From: Euprymna scolopes
Lineage: Eukaryota > Mollusca > Cephalopoda > Sepiida > Sepiolidae
Assembly: GCA_024364805.1 (NCBI GenBank)
Contig: CM044525.1
Coordinates: forward strand, 32,371,929 to 32,396,627
Reading direction: 5' to 3'
Length of the DNA stretch: 24,699 nt
Position numbers and translations under genes: made by a program. Positions within the stretch are counted from its first letter, which is position 1. Every line of letters starts with the position of its first letter. This document shows, in pieces, positions 10,080 to 17,825 of the stretch. The notes beneath the pieces are model-generated. The model was not told the origin of the DNA and did no database searches. It saw nothing but the letters and a program-made list of their open reading frames with translations.

Positions 10080-10276
10080 TTCAATCTCAAGAGACAATTG
10101 ATACCCCCTATAAGGATAGCTGCGATTGTAATGGTGAGGCAAGGGTTGCGCAAGCTTAAACTACACTTTTTCTACTTAAGTCCAGTGGCAAGGAGAAGCG
10201 ATAGAGGACTGGAAACAATGCCGAGATAAGCGGAGAGCACATATAATACTTGGATTTTCCAAATGGTCATCCATTG
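10080..10276 (-). mobile_element. 5S-rRNA-derived SINE, copy 1 (5'-truncated)
   Basis: On the minus strand the body reads TATGTGCTCTCCGCTTATCT, then CGGCATTGTTTCC, TTGCCACTGGACT and CTTGCCTCACCATTAC, in the same order as copy 2. Upstream (10245-10276) it keeps only the last third of the 5S-like head: ATGGATGACCATTTGG followed by a CCAAGTATTAT block, matching the C-box region of 5S rRNA. It is therefore 5'-truncated, and its head points towards copy 2, which lies 35 bp away in the opposite orientation. Confidence 0.72.
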
Positions 10277-10310
10277 TCCTATAATGATACTATAATGATA
10301 ATAATGTTAT

Positions 10311-10612
10311 ATATACGGCATAATAACGTTTGACACACCGGTTCCCATCAGATCACCGAAGTTAAGCAGCGATGAGCCTGGCCAGTACAAGATGGGTGAT
10401 CATTAGAGACTTCCAGGTGCTGTATGTGCTCTCCGCTTATCTCGGTATTGTTTCCAATCATCCTGTATTTCTGCTTGCCACTGGACTCATTCAGGAAAAT
10501 GTGGTTGGGATTGTGCAAGTCTTGCCTCACAATTACACGCGCAGTTGCTCCCACAAGGAGTATCCTTTGTCTTTTGAGAATGAACAGAGGCATCGAATGA
10601 TGCTATAATGAT
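10311..10612 (+). mobile_element. 5S-rRNA-derived SINE, copy 2 (full head)
   Basis: 10311-10424 aligns with animal 5S rRNA from near its 5' end to GGTGCTGTA. Diagnostic blocks are ACGGCATAATAACGTT, ACACCGGTTC, GATCACCGAAGTTAAGCAG (A box region), GAGCCTGGCCAGTAC and GATGGGTGATC (C box region). The head then fuses directly to a non-ribosomal body (10425-10600) that is shared with copies at 10080-10276 and 13431-13640. CTATAATGAT lies on both sides (10279-10288 or 10290-10299, and 10603-10612), a possible target-site duplication. This is the architecture of 5S-headed (SINE3-type) SINEs, which use the internal TFIIIA/pol III promoter. It is not a 5S gene, because the 3' end runs into the body and several conserved positions differ. 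Confidence 0.85.
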
Positions 10613-11119
10613 TTAATGATACTATAGGTGACAGATTAAAGAAGTAGCTTCAACATACAGGGCGATAGCCAATCTTAACAGATAATTGCCGTCTTATTAC
10701 ACGTCATCACTCGTCCGTAGACATAATTCTTTCAGTAAATTGAATTAAAAACTCAGTGGAAATCAAGATGATCATTCGTGCCTTGGAGGATTTAAATGAC
10801 ATAATCTTATACAACAATTATACCAATCTTTAGGAATAAGTAGCCATATATCAAGAGACAAGCAATAGCAAGATTGTCAGCATGCATGCATATTGATGTA
10901 ATAAATATAAGCACATCCGGGTATTTCCTCTTGAAATAATGTGATTGGCTGATTAAGCCATACATACTTGCTGGTAGAATCATTCGACAGCTACATCCAA
11001 AGGTACACACACCTCGCGCTAAGAAAACCTGATTCGACTACAATACTCGTCCATACAGCGACATACCGGATTTACTACTCGAACTGAAGCAAAACCGTTC
11101 AGCTACTTTAAAGGATATA
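10613..11119. other. Unassigned intergenic DNA
   Basis: No gene or recognised repeat. It ends at the TA dinucleotide (11118-11119) that flanks the DD41D transposon. Confidence 0.5.
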
Positions 11120-11346
11120 CAGGGTGGGCCATAAGTCACGCACCAAAGAATAAAATGATGTGAAACTGTAAAATTTTCGAGCAAAATATATTTTCTTTTC
11201 TTTGGGCATAAGATACATCTTCTTTTATAAAGTAATAAAACGTTTTTGTATCCATCAGTTGCTATAACAGTCATATTTCAGTTTTTTAGTTATGATTTGC
11301 CTTTTAAAATTTTTCATTAGACTTTCAGGCATATCTTTAACAATTG

Positions 11347-11560
11347 CCGATGGCGCAACTAATCGATCTGTTGCTGAGAAGTTTAATCGAAGTTATCCTG
11401 ATTGTGAGCCCACCTCTCACACGACAGTAGAGCGTTTGTATATTGAAATTTCGCGAAACAGGTAGTGTCATAGACAAACCAAGAAATGGTCCCCCAAGAG
11501 TGTCTGACGAAATGGTCCACCAAGAGTGTCTAACGAAATGGTCCTCCAAGAGTGTCTGAC
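11347..11560 (+). pseudogene. Transposase N-terminal HTH region (DD41D element)
   Basis: One frame gives DGATNRSVAEKFNRSYPDC, PTSHTTVERLY. A neighbouring frame continues with FRETGSVIDKPRNGPPRVSD. This matches the paired helix-turn-helix of the family (NRSA..A...Y...P....PS..T...V...RETGSV..KPR.GRPR), which binds the terminal repeats. There is a frameshift near 11450, between LY and FRETGS. The initiator region upstream is not recognisable. The GPPRVSDE linker is the seed of the 26-bp minisatellite that follows. Confidence 0.78.
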
Positions 11561-12257
11561 GAAATGGTCCTCNNNNNNNNNNNNNNNNNNNNNNNNNNNN
11601 NNNNNNNNNNNNNNNNNNNNNNNNNNNNNNNNNNNNNNNNNNNNNNNNNNNNNNNNNNNNNNNNNNNNNNNNNNNNNNNNNNNNNNNNNNNNNNNNNNNN
11701 NNNNNNNNNNNNNNNNNNNNNNNNNNNNNNNNNNNNNNNNNNNNNNNNNNNNNNNNNNNNNNNNNNNNNNNNNNNNNNNNNNNNNNNNNNNNNNNNNNNN
11801 NNNNNNNNNNNNNNNNNNNNNNNNNNNNNNNNNNNNNNNNNNNNNNNNNNNNNNNNNNNNNNNNNNNNNNNNNNNNNNNNNNNNNNNNNNNNNNNNNNNN
11901 NNNNNNNNNNNNNNNNNNNNNNNNNNNNNNNNNNNNNNNNNNNNNNNNNNNNNNNNNNNNNNNNNNNNNNNNNNNNNNNNNNNNNNNNNNNNNNNNNNNN
12001 NNNNNNNNNNNNNNNNNNNNNNNNNNNNNNNNNNNNNNNNNNNNNNNNNNNNNNNNNNNNNNNNNNNNNNNNNNNNNNNNNNNNNNNNNNNNNNNNNNNN
12101 NNNNNNNNNNNNNNNNNNNNNNNNNNNNNNNNNNNNNNNNNNNNNNNNNNNNNNNNNNNNNNNNNNNNNNNNNNNNNNNNNNNNNNNNNNNNNNNNNNNN
12201 NNNNNNNNNNNNNNNNNNNGTGCCTGACGAAATGGTCCTCCAAGAGTGTCTGACGAA
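11483..12257 (+). repeat. 26-bp minisatellite inside transposase, with 647-bp assembly gap
   Basis: The unit is 26 bp, an AAATGGTCCTCCAAGAG part followed by TGTCTGACG. At least three full copies stand before the N run (11573-12219) and about 1.5 after it, in the same phase. The unit covers the GPPRVSDE-encoding linker of the transposase. Since 26 is not a multiple of three, extra copies shift the reading frame. The N run is probably unresolved repeat, so real copy number is unknown. The long X-containing frames across it are artefacts. Confidence 0.93.
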
Positions 12258-12978
12258 ATACGAAAACATGTCATCGAAAAAGTTGAGAACAGTCCAATAA
12301 AATTGCGACGATCGTCTAGTTAGCTTGGTGTTCCAAGAAGCACCATGAGACGTATCATAAAAGCCGAAAGTTTTCATCTCTTCAAACTGCAACAATTGAA
12401 CAAGCTATACGAAGATGATCCAGATCGACGACTTCAGATGGTTACTTGATTTAAAGATAGGCTGATTCAGAATCCAAATTTTGTGAACCATGATGTTTTG
12501 TTCAGCGATGAAGCCAACTTCTTTGTGAATGACGAAGTTAATAAACAAAACTGTCGTTATTATTCATACGAAAACCCTCATTGGATGGATCCTACTAAAG
12601 AGAACTCATGTTCAAAAGTGGTAGTGTGGTGCGGACTTTGGGAGATTCATGGTTTGGGCCGATTCTTTTTCAACGAGACACTAACCGGTGAGGTGTGTTT
12701 AAAAATGCTGCAAAATGATCTCATGCCACAGCTGGAGTGCATGGGTGAAGGAAAACACCTTTGGTTTATGCAAGATGCTGCCCCGCTTCATTATGCGACG
12801 ATTGTGAGAAATTGGTTGAGTGGTAATTTTGAAAATTGTATTTGGCGAAGAGGCAACGTAGAATGGGCGCCAAGCTCCCCTGACTTAACCCCAATGGATT
12901 TTTATTTTTGGGGCCACCTCAAACAAATAGTCTTCTCTACAAGAATTGCGGATGTCACCCATCTTCGCCAGCCGATAA
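12258..12978 (+). pseudogene. Transposase DDE catalytic domain (DD41D element)
   Basis: From 12258 the frame reads HVIEKVENSPIKLRR, then a stop, then LGVPRSTMRRIIKAE (second HTH), LYEDDPDRRLQM, and a second stop near 12448. The open part 12483-12980 holds LFSDEANFFVN, VVVWCGLWEIHGLGRFFF, LWFMQDAAPLHYA, then IWRRGNVEWAPSSPDLTPMD followed by FYFWG. The putative catalytic Asp codons are 12507-12509, 12774-12776 and 12897-12899, all present. I count 40 residues between the second and third Asp; relatives usually have 41, and this copy seems to lack one residue before WRRG. The in-frame stops upstream kill the protein, but the core itself is well kept, suggesting fairly recent death. Confidence 0.9.
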
Positions 12979-13203
12979 TTCTATACTCTAAGCTATTTAA
13001 CACGCTGCTTGGAGTGTTCGCTAATGGACTGAGAGCCTGGAATTCACTCCTCGGTCGAATCATACCAAAGACAGAGTGAGTGGAGTGATCCTGGGAAACG
13101 GAGTAGCCCCTCCCCCTCCACTATGCCTTGGTGTAGTTGATAATAAACTACATATGCCTTGGTGTAGTTGATAATAAACTACATATGCCTTGGTGTAAAA
13201 TAT
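12976..13203 (+). mobile_element. SINE-like insertion within the transposase
   Basis: Transposase similarity stops after THLRQ (about 12975) and resumes at 13208. The intervening ~228 bp hold a frame with GLRAWNSLLGRIIPKTE (13029-13079). In my recollection this kind of translated tag (GSIPGRVIPKT) comes from tRNA-derived SINE heads in invertebrate genomes, where the TTCGATTCC-like B box is followed by GGTCGA.TCATACCAAAGAC. A B-box-like degenerate block is present near 13040. A 31-bp tandem repeat forms its 3' part. Exact borders and target-site duplication could not be fixed by eye. Confidence 0.6.
13123..13199 (+). repeat. 31-bp tandem repeat, about 2.5 copies
   Basis: Units begin ATGCCTTGGTGTAG at 13123, 13154 and 13185, almost identical. 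Each contains GTAGTTGATAATAAACTAC, an inverted repeat (GTAGTT...AACTAC) with a TATTATC-like middle. Confidence 0.93.
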
Positions 13204-13207
13204 AGAT

Positions 13208-13345
13208 GGAAACAGTGAGTTACTTGACAAAGTTCATGGAAATTTTGAACATCGACTGGAATTGTGCATCAACGCAAATGGCGAGCATTTTGAGCATTTA
13301 TTATTGTATCAGCTTGTATTGGTTAAGTTTGGTTTTAATGAATAA
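13208..13345 (+). pseudogene. Transposase C-terminus (DD41D element)
   Basis: Continuous frame: GNSELLDKVHGNFEHRLELC, then INANGEHFEHLLLYQLVL, ending VKFGFNE and a stop at 13343-13345. It matches the family C-terminus (...LR.V...F.HRL..CI..NG.HFEHLL). It lies 31 bp inside the 3' inverted repeat. It is separated from the DDE domain by the SINE-like insertion. Confidence 0.85.
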
Positions 13346-13430
13346 CGTTTATTACTATCAGAATTATTTCAAATCCTTTGGTGCGCGACTTATGGCCCAC
13401 CCTGTATATCCCTTTTTCGGAATCATATCA

Positions 13431-13640
13431 CATACATACATACATACATACATAAATGGCAGCTTCTATTCAGTTTTGAACGGCTGAGGGTGTCTACACG
13501 TGGAATTTCTGTGGCAAGAGTTGCGCAATCTCAAACCACACCAATTCCGAGTAGGTGTTGTTAAATACTAGTGACAACTGGAGATTCAGAACGACTATAA
13601 ACAATGCCGAGATAAGCAGAGAGCACATATAGTGGAGTAT
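13431..13640 (-). mobile_element. 5S-type SINE, copy 3, with (ATGT)n tail
   Basis: The minus strand shows TATGTGCTCTCTGCTTATCT, CGGCATTGTTTA, GGTTTGAGATTGCGCAACTC and TTGCCACAGAAATTCCACGT. These correspond to the body of the copies at 10080 and 10311. It ends in a pure (ATGT)n tail (13431-13454). The 5S-like head is missing or too decayed to see. It sits 26 bp outside the DD41D transposon. Confidence 0.65.
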
Positions 13641-13688
13641 CTATACACAGATGATGTTACAGAGTCTTAGCTTTGTACGACAGCTAAG

Positions 13689-13704
13689 TCTCTCTCTCTC
13701 TCTC
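13689..13704 (+). repeat. (CT)n microsatellite
   Basis: Eight dinucleotide units. Confidence 0.95.
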
Positions 13705-13881
13705 GGTTCAAAATGTTGAGATCCAGCAACAAGCAAGAGCAAGATAGCCAGCAACATGTTAAACTGCAGACCAGCTTAATGCGGGTACTGGTCTCTCGCT
13801 TTATGTTTTTTTTTAAATCAGAGATTTGCTTTTCCTAGAAAGGTTGCCTTCATCACGGCGTACGGGAGTCTTCTCCACCCT

Positions 13882-14085
13882 AACACACACATACTTACAT
13901 ACACACATACTTGCACACATACATAACTACATAATACATAAATACATACTTGCACACATACGTAACTACATACATACATGCACACATATCTAACTACATA
14001 CAGAAATACATACATGCAGACATACATAACTGCATACATACATTAACACATACGTATAAACACACATACATACGTACATGACCGC
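13882..14085 (+). repeat. Degenerate (ACAT)n with higher-order structure
   Basis: Tetranucleotide ACAT/ATAC steps are grouped into longer units marked by TGCACACAT or TGCAGACAT at about 13912, 13951, 13979 and 14015, a spacing of 28-39 bp. The Tyr/Val/Cys-rich minus-strand frame here is not a gene. Confidence 0.85.
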
Positions 14086-14249
14086 AACGACTTGTGAAAC
14101 GATTGCCAATTCTTCATTCAAATCTTTCATAGAACCACAATTGGCTTTTTAGCCTCGCCAACGAATTACACATCCTCGAGCAAAACTGACACTCATGCTT
14201 ATCATTGGCCTGACTCAAGCCAAAAGCTACAAAACTTGTATCGTTGTGC

Positions 14250-15055
14250 GTATTCATTATAATCTTATCGGCACAATTTCGTTCCAGCGTTCTGTCCGTA
14301 CTGATGAGGCTGCAAATGCATTTGTGTAGACGTGTCTTTTAAACACGAGTAGACGAGAGGTTGTTAGAGCCGTACAATGGCATTTTACTGCAGCATGACG
14401 TCTGTATTGACGAAGTTTCGCGTATGTTATTGTTGACATATTTTTTCAACCCAAGTAGACGAGAGATTGTTATAACCGTATACTGTCATTTTATCTCATC
14501 ATTAAGGCCGTATTGACGAAGCTTCGCTTATGTGAGTATAGACGTATTTTTTTTTTTAACACAGATAGACGAGAGGTTATTATAGGCGTATACTGACATT
14601 TTACCGAAGCATTACGTCCATACTAAGCTTCGTTTTTATTTGTGTGGATCTATCTTTTTAACACAGATAGAGGAGAGGTTGTTATAGCCGTGTATTGTCA
14701 TTTTATCGCAACATTACATCCGTATTGACGAAGCTTCGCGTATGTTAGTGTGGACGTATCTTTTCAACCCGAGTAGATAAGAGATTGTTATAGCGGTATA
14801 CTGACATTTTACCGCAAGCATTACGTCCGTATTGACGAAACTTTGCGCATGTTAGTTTGAACGTATCTTTTAAACACGAGTAGACAAGCGGTTGTTACTG
14901 CATACTGACATTTTACCGTAGCATTACGTCCGTACTAACGAAACCTCACACTTGGTAGTATGGCTATATCTTTTAAGCAAGAATAAACTGTAGGTTGCTT
15001 TTAACGCAGGACTTTTATCGCACCATTACCCACGACTTACGTACTAACAAGGCTT
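14250..15055 (+). repeat. Satellite array, ~106-bp unit, about 7.5 copies
   Basis: The block GAGTAGACGAGAGGTTGTTA, or a close variant, recurs at 14351, 14457, 14567, 14669, 14775, 14882 and 14985 (spacings 106, 110, 102, 106, 107, 103). Each unit also has TGACATTTTACCGCAGC, ATTACGTCCGTATTGACG and CGTATGTTAGTGT. Several units contain the perfect palindrome CGAAGCTTCG. Divergence between units is considerable, and the first and last are most decayed. Confidence 0.93.
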
Positions 15056-15490
15056 ATACCGGTGTGAAAACGGTACGTTCGCAGTTACCTGTATGGGTCG
15101 GGTGTAAAAGTGCTAAGCCCAAAAGAGAATTGGCATAGTAATTGGAAAGCTTTGTTTGTCGCTTGTGTGTTTGTTGAATGCGAAAAGCCCCCTCGCGTTA
15201 ATCGCTTACGTACGGGATATAATGTGATGTGGGTTCGGGCGGGCGTATCATTCCCTCGCCATTAAATGTTATCACCACATCGGCTTTTAATGGCGTGAAA
15301 CGATTACGTTCGAAAGCATCTATTGGGAATACTCGCTGTTGTCACCTGTGTTCCTGTAAATACAACCAATTCGCATTTTACTAGTGTGAAAATGATTAAT
15401 ACAACAGGGAATGTGTTGGAGCGCGAGGAAGACTTGTTCGCCGAGTTCTTTGAAATCCCACCTGCTCGCCGTCTGTTAGTGTGAAAACAT
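15056..15490 (+). repeat. Degenerate repeats with GTGTGAAAACG-TTACGTTCG motif
   Basis: GTGTGAAAACGGTACGTTCG at 15062, GCGTGAAACGATTACGTTCG at 15293, AGTGTGAAAATGATTAA at 15383 and AGTGTGAAAACATTAC at 15478 recur about 91-95 bp apart, with a double-plus step of 231. The rest of each interval is diverged. It could be an old extension of the neighbouring satellite (compare GTTAGTGTGGACGTATC) or a separate family. Confidence 0.45.
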
Positions 15491-15561
15491 TACTACTGCT
15501 GCTCCTCCTCCTCCTCCTCCTCCTCCTCCTCCTCCTCCTCCTACTACTACTACTACTACTA
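15491..15561 (+). repeat. (CTC)n and (CTA)n trinucleotide array
   Basis: ACT/GCT steps, then (CTC)n at about 15502-15540 and (CTA)n at 15541-15560. Confidence 0.96.
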
Positions 15562-15675
15562 ATTTACTAGACTCATGGGGAGAATTATTTCTTTTTAAAT
15601 GCTCGTTGCAAGCAAGAAACCAGTCGTAAACTGGGAAACCTCGTACCTCAGACTTCAGGTAACGCCATCAATTAT

Positions 15676-16342
15676 TACTAGCAGGGAGGATAACCGACGT
15701 TGTCCGGGATTTAATGAGGATCAACGAATGTTCCATACAACCTACATAGTAAACTTGGTGAAATTGCCAATTTCTTTTTCAATCAAATCGATCGATTATC
15801 TGCTCTAGTCGGGGACCCACCGTGGTACATCAAAAAGAAACTTCACTTACAGTGACCAAGTCCACAGTTCATTGTAGTCTACAATGCACTTTTAAAGACC
15901 CCATGGATTTTATAAATTAATTTTTATATAATAGCTTGAATTTAAATTTAAAATGCAAAAGGCAAGGGTCATGGTTCTATTTAACACCAAACAGAAACAT
16001 TCATTACGAACGTGACTGTTCTGTTGATTTTATACGTCGAGTCCTTCTGCTTGTGCGATAAAACTTCGCAAGTGCACTTGTGATGATAGGCTGCATAAAG
16101 GCACTAGCTTTGATCAAAATCGGACTGCTCCGACTTTAATCAGATTTTTTTAGATAATCAATTATCGATTACCTATCGGAGGCATTTCGATGCAAAACCT
16201 ATCTAAAAACACCCCAATGGCACATAAAATGCACCTGTGTGAAATAAAAAAAAACCGGCCTAGCCATTTCGAAATCCATAGGGAAAGAACACACATACAC
16301 ACACACACAAACACAGAGTGCTTTTTATATAGAAGTAAACAT
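15676..16342 (+). mobile_element. Non-autonomous RTE-like retroelement, nearly full length
   Basis: It starts with TACTAGCAGGGAGGATAACC and GACGTTGTCCGGG. It ends with a GATCAAAATCGGACTG block, CCTAGCCATTTCGAAATCCA, AGGGAAAGAACACACATAC, an (AC)n stretch and TTTTTATATAGAAG. That 3' organisation (a GATCAAAATCGG-like block, then CCATAGGG.AACACACATAC, then a TTTATATA.A end) is what I know from RTE-type LINE and SINE tails. No reverse transcriptase is encoded. The part 15690-16015 matches 8581-8893 on the opposite strand. A (AAT)n/(AAC)n array begins 47 bp downstream. Confidence 0.6.
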
Positions 16343-16388
16343 AGAGATCAGTGAGTAATTACTGATAATATTTTAGTGAAACCGTTAG

Positions 16389-16954
16389 TAAATAATAATA
16401 ATAATGATAATAATAATAATAACAACAACAACAACAATAATAATAATAACAACAACAACAATAATAAAAACAACAAAAACAATAATAATAATAATAATAA
16501 TAATAACAACAATAATAATAATAAAAATAATAAAAATAACAACAACAATAATAATAATAATAATAACAACAACAATAATAACAACAACAATAATAATAAT
16601 AACAACAACAACAATAATAATAATAACATTAATAATAATAATAACAACAACAATAATAACAACAACAACAACAATAATAATAATAATAACAACAACAACA
16701 ACAATAATAATAATAACAATAATAATAATAATAATAACAACAACAACAATAATAATAATAACAATAATGATAATAATAACAACAACAACAATAATAATAA
16801 CAATAATAATAATAACGACAACAATAACAACAATGATAATAATAGTAATAATAATAACAACAGCAACAACAATAATAATAACATCAATAATAATAATAAC
16901 AACAACAATAATAACAACAACAACAATAATGATAATAACAACAACAATAATAAC

Positions 16955-16986
<32 letters not shown>

Positions 16987-17074
16987 TAATTATAATAATA
17001 ATAATAACAACAACAACAACAATAATAATAACAACAACAATAATAATAATAATAATAATAACAACAACAACAAC

Positions 17075-17104
<30 letters not shown>
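16389..17104 (+). repeat. (AAT/AAC)n trinucleotide array, about 716 bp
   Basis: Blocks of AAT (usually 3-9) alternate with blocks of AAC (usually 2-5), with rare GAT, AAA, AGT and ATT variants. All six frames are open over most of it, giving poly-Asn, poly-Leu, Ile/Thr and Ile/Val frames of 200-270 codons that must not be called genes. Confidence 0.98.
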
Positions 17105-17107
<3 letters not shown>

Positions 17108-17304
17108 TTTGGAGACTAACACACATGAGCAACAAGCGTCGTCCAGACAAACTGCCGCAGGGACAAAACATGAAGAAACGCTACATGGAACCAAGAAAAT
17201 TGAAGCTGCATATCTATAAGTTCTCTAACCCCACCCCACTCACCCATTACTACATCAGTGTCCTTCCCACAAAAAAAAAGAAAAGAAAAAGCGAGACCAA
17301 ACAG
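17105..17304. other. Flank of repeat A, unassigned
   Basis: No gene. The part near 17265-17290 (ACAAAAAAAAAGAAAAG) weakly resembles 20840-20860, so repeat A may begin earlier than I annotate. Confidence 0.35.
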
Positions 17305-17620
17305 CCAAGTAGAGAAGGAGGAAAGAAAGACCGAGGAGAGAACACTGACCATATCTCCGCTGGATAAGTGCGAAGAGAACTGGGACCTTGGCGAAACTTA
17401 TTGCCACTCAGATTCCAGTGAAAACCAATAGCTTCTGCCAAGGAGAAATCAATGGCAAGCAGCTGTTGCGATAATGCTAATTTACTTGCAAATACTATCG
17501 AAAGATGTGGAGAGTACTGGAAATCTGGGGAGACTTGTTGTCACTCAGATTCCGGAGAAAACCACAGGCTGTTTTCAAGGAGAGATCTTTGATGACCTGT
17601 GTGAAAGCCCCTTATGAGCC

Positions 17621-17669
<49 letters not shown>
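17305..17669 (+). mobile_element. Interspersed repeat A, dimeric, with (AAT)n tail, copy 1
   Basis: It aligns with 20855-21233 in the same orientation. Shared blocks are ATCTCCGCTGGA, AACTGGGACCTTGG, TTATTGCCACTCAGATTCCA, CCAAGGAGAAATCAATGG and GCTGTTGCGATAA. It is an internal near-dimer: CTGGGACCTT...GCCACTCAGATTCCAG (17380) recurs as CTGGAAATCT...GTCACTCAGATTCCGG (17518), 138 bp later. The 3' end is a pure (AAT)n (17621-17669). It has the shape of a short retroposon with a trinucleotide tail; the family is not recognised. Confidence 0.7.
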
Positions 17670-17670
<1 letters not shown>

Positions 17671-17825
17671 ATAAGTGGGCATTTATGAAGGTTGGTAGCG
17701 ATGCAGAAAAACAAACAAAACAAAAACAAAAAGGAAATGATTAAAGAAAGTATGAACAAAAACAAAAAAAATCGAATACAGTATTTGGGTTACGAATCTT
17801 CAATAAATCTATTCTTTCTAAAAAA

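Larger units (their letters stand above)
11120..13404 (+). mobile_element. Tc1/mariner-superfamily DNA transposon, DD41D type, dead
   Basis: The ends are 29-bp terminal inverted repeats beginning CAGGGTGGGCCATAAGTC, with one mismatch (11120-11148 and 13376-13404). Each is flanked by the TA duplication typical of this superfamily (11118-11119 and 13405-13406). The inside carries a decayed transposase in the same orientation: an HTH part at about 11347-11560, a DDE part at 12240-12980 and a C-terminus at 13208-13345. Two disruptions enlarge it: a 26-bp minisatellite with an assembly gap (11483-12257) and a SINE-like insertion (about 12976-13203). The protein resembles the DDE transposases with a 41-residue spacing that are common in arthropods and other invertebrates. 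It cannot transpose itself, but its ends look intact enough to be recognised in trans. Confidence 0.92.

Noticed and set aside
10311-10424. Functional 5S rRNA gene
   Set aside because: Several conserved positions differ, the end runs straight into a repeated non-ribosomal body, and the same body exists elsewhere without a complete head.
11337-12395. Frames of 230-350 codons full of undetermined residues
   Set aside because: They run through the assembly gap and the 26-bp minisatellite. The real transposase lies on the plus strand and is broken.
13882-14085. Regular short repeats as a CRISPR-like array
   Set aside because: Tetranucleotide microsatellite with drifted higher-order units in an animal genome; no unique spacers.
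16348-17219. Long frames (200-271 codons) of poly-Leu, poly-Asn, Ile/Thr and Ile/Val on both strands
   Set aside because: Translation of a trinucleotide microsatellite in several frames; no unique sequence or domain.
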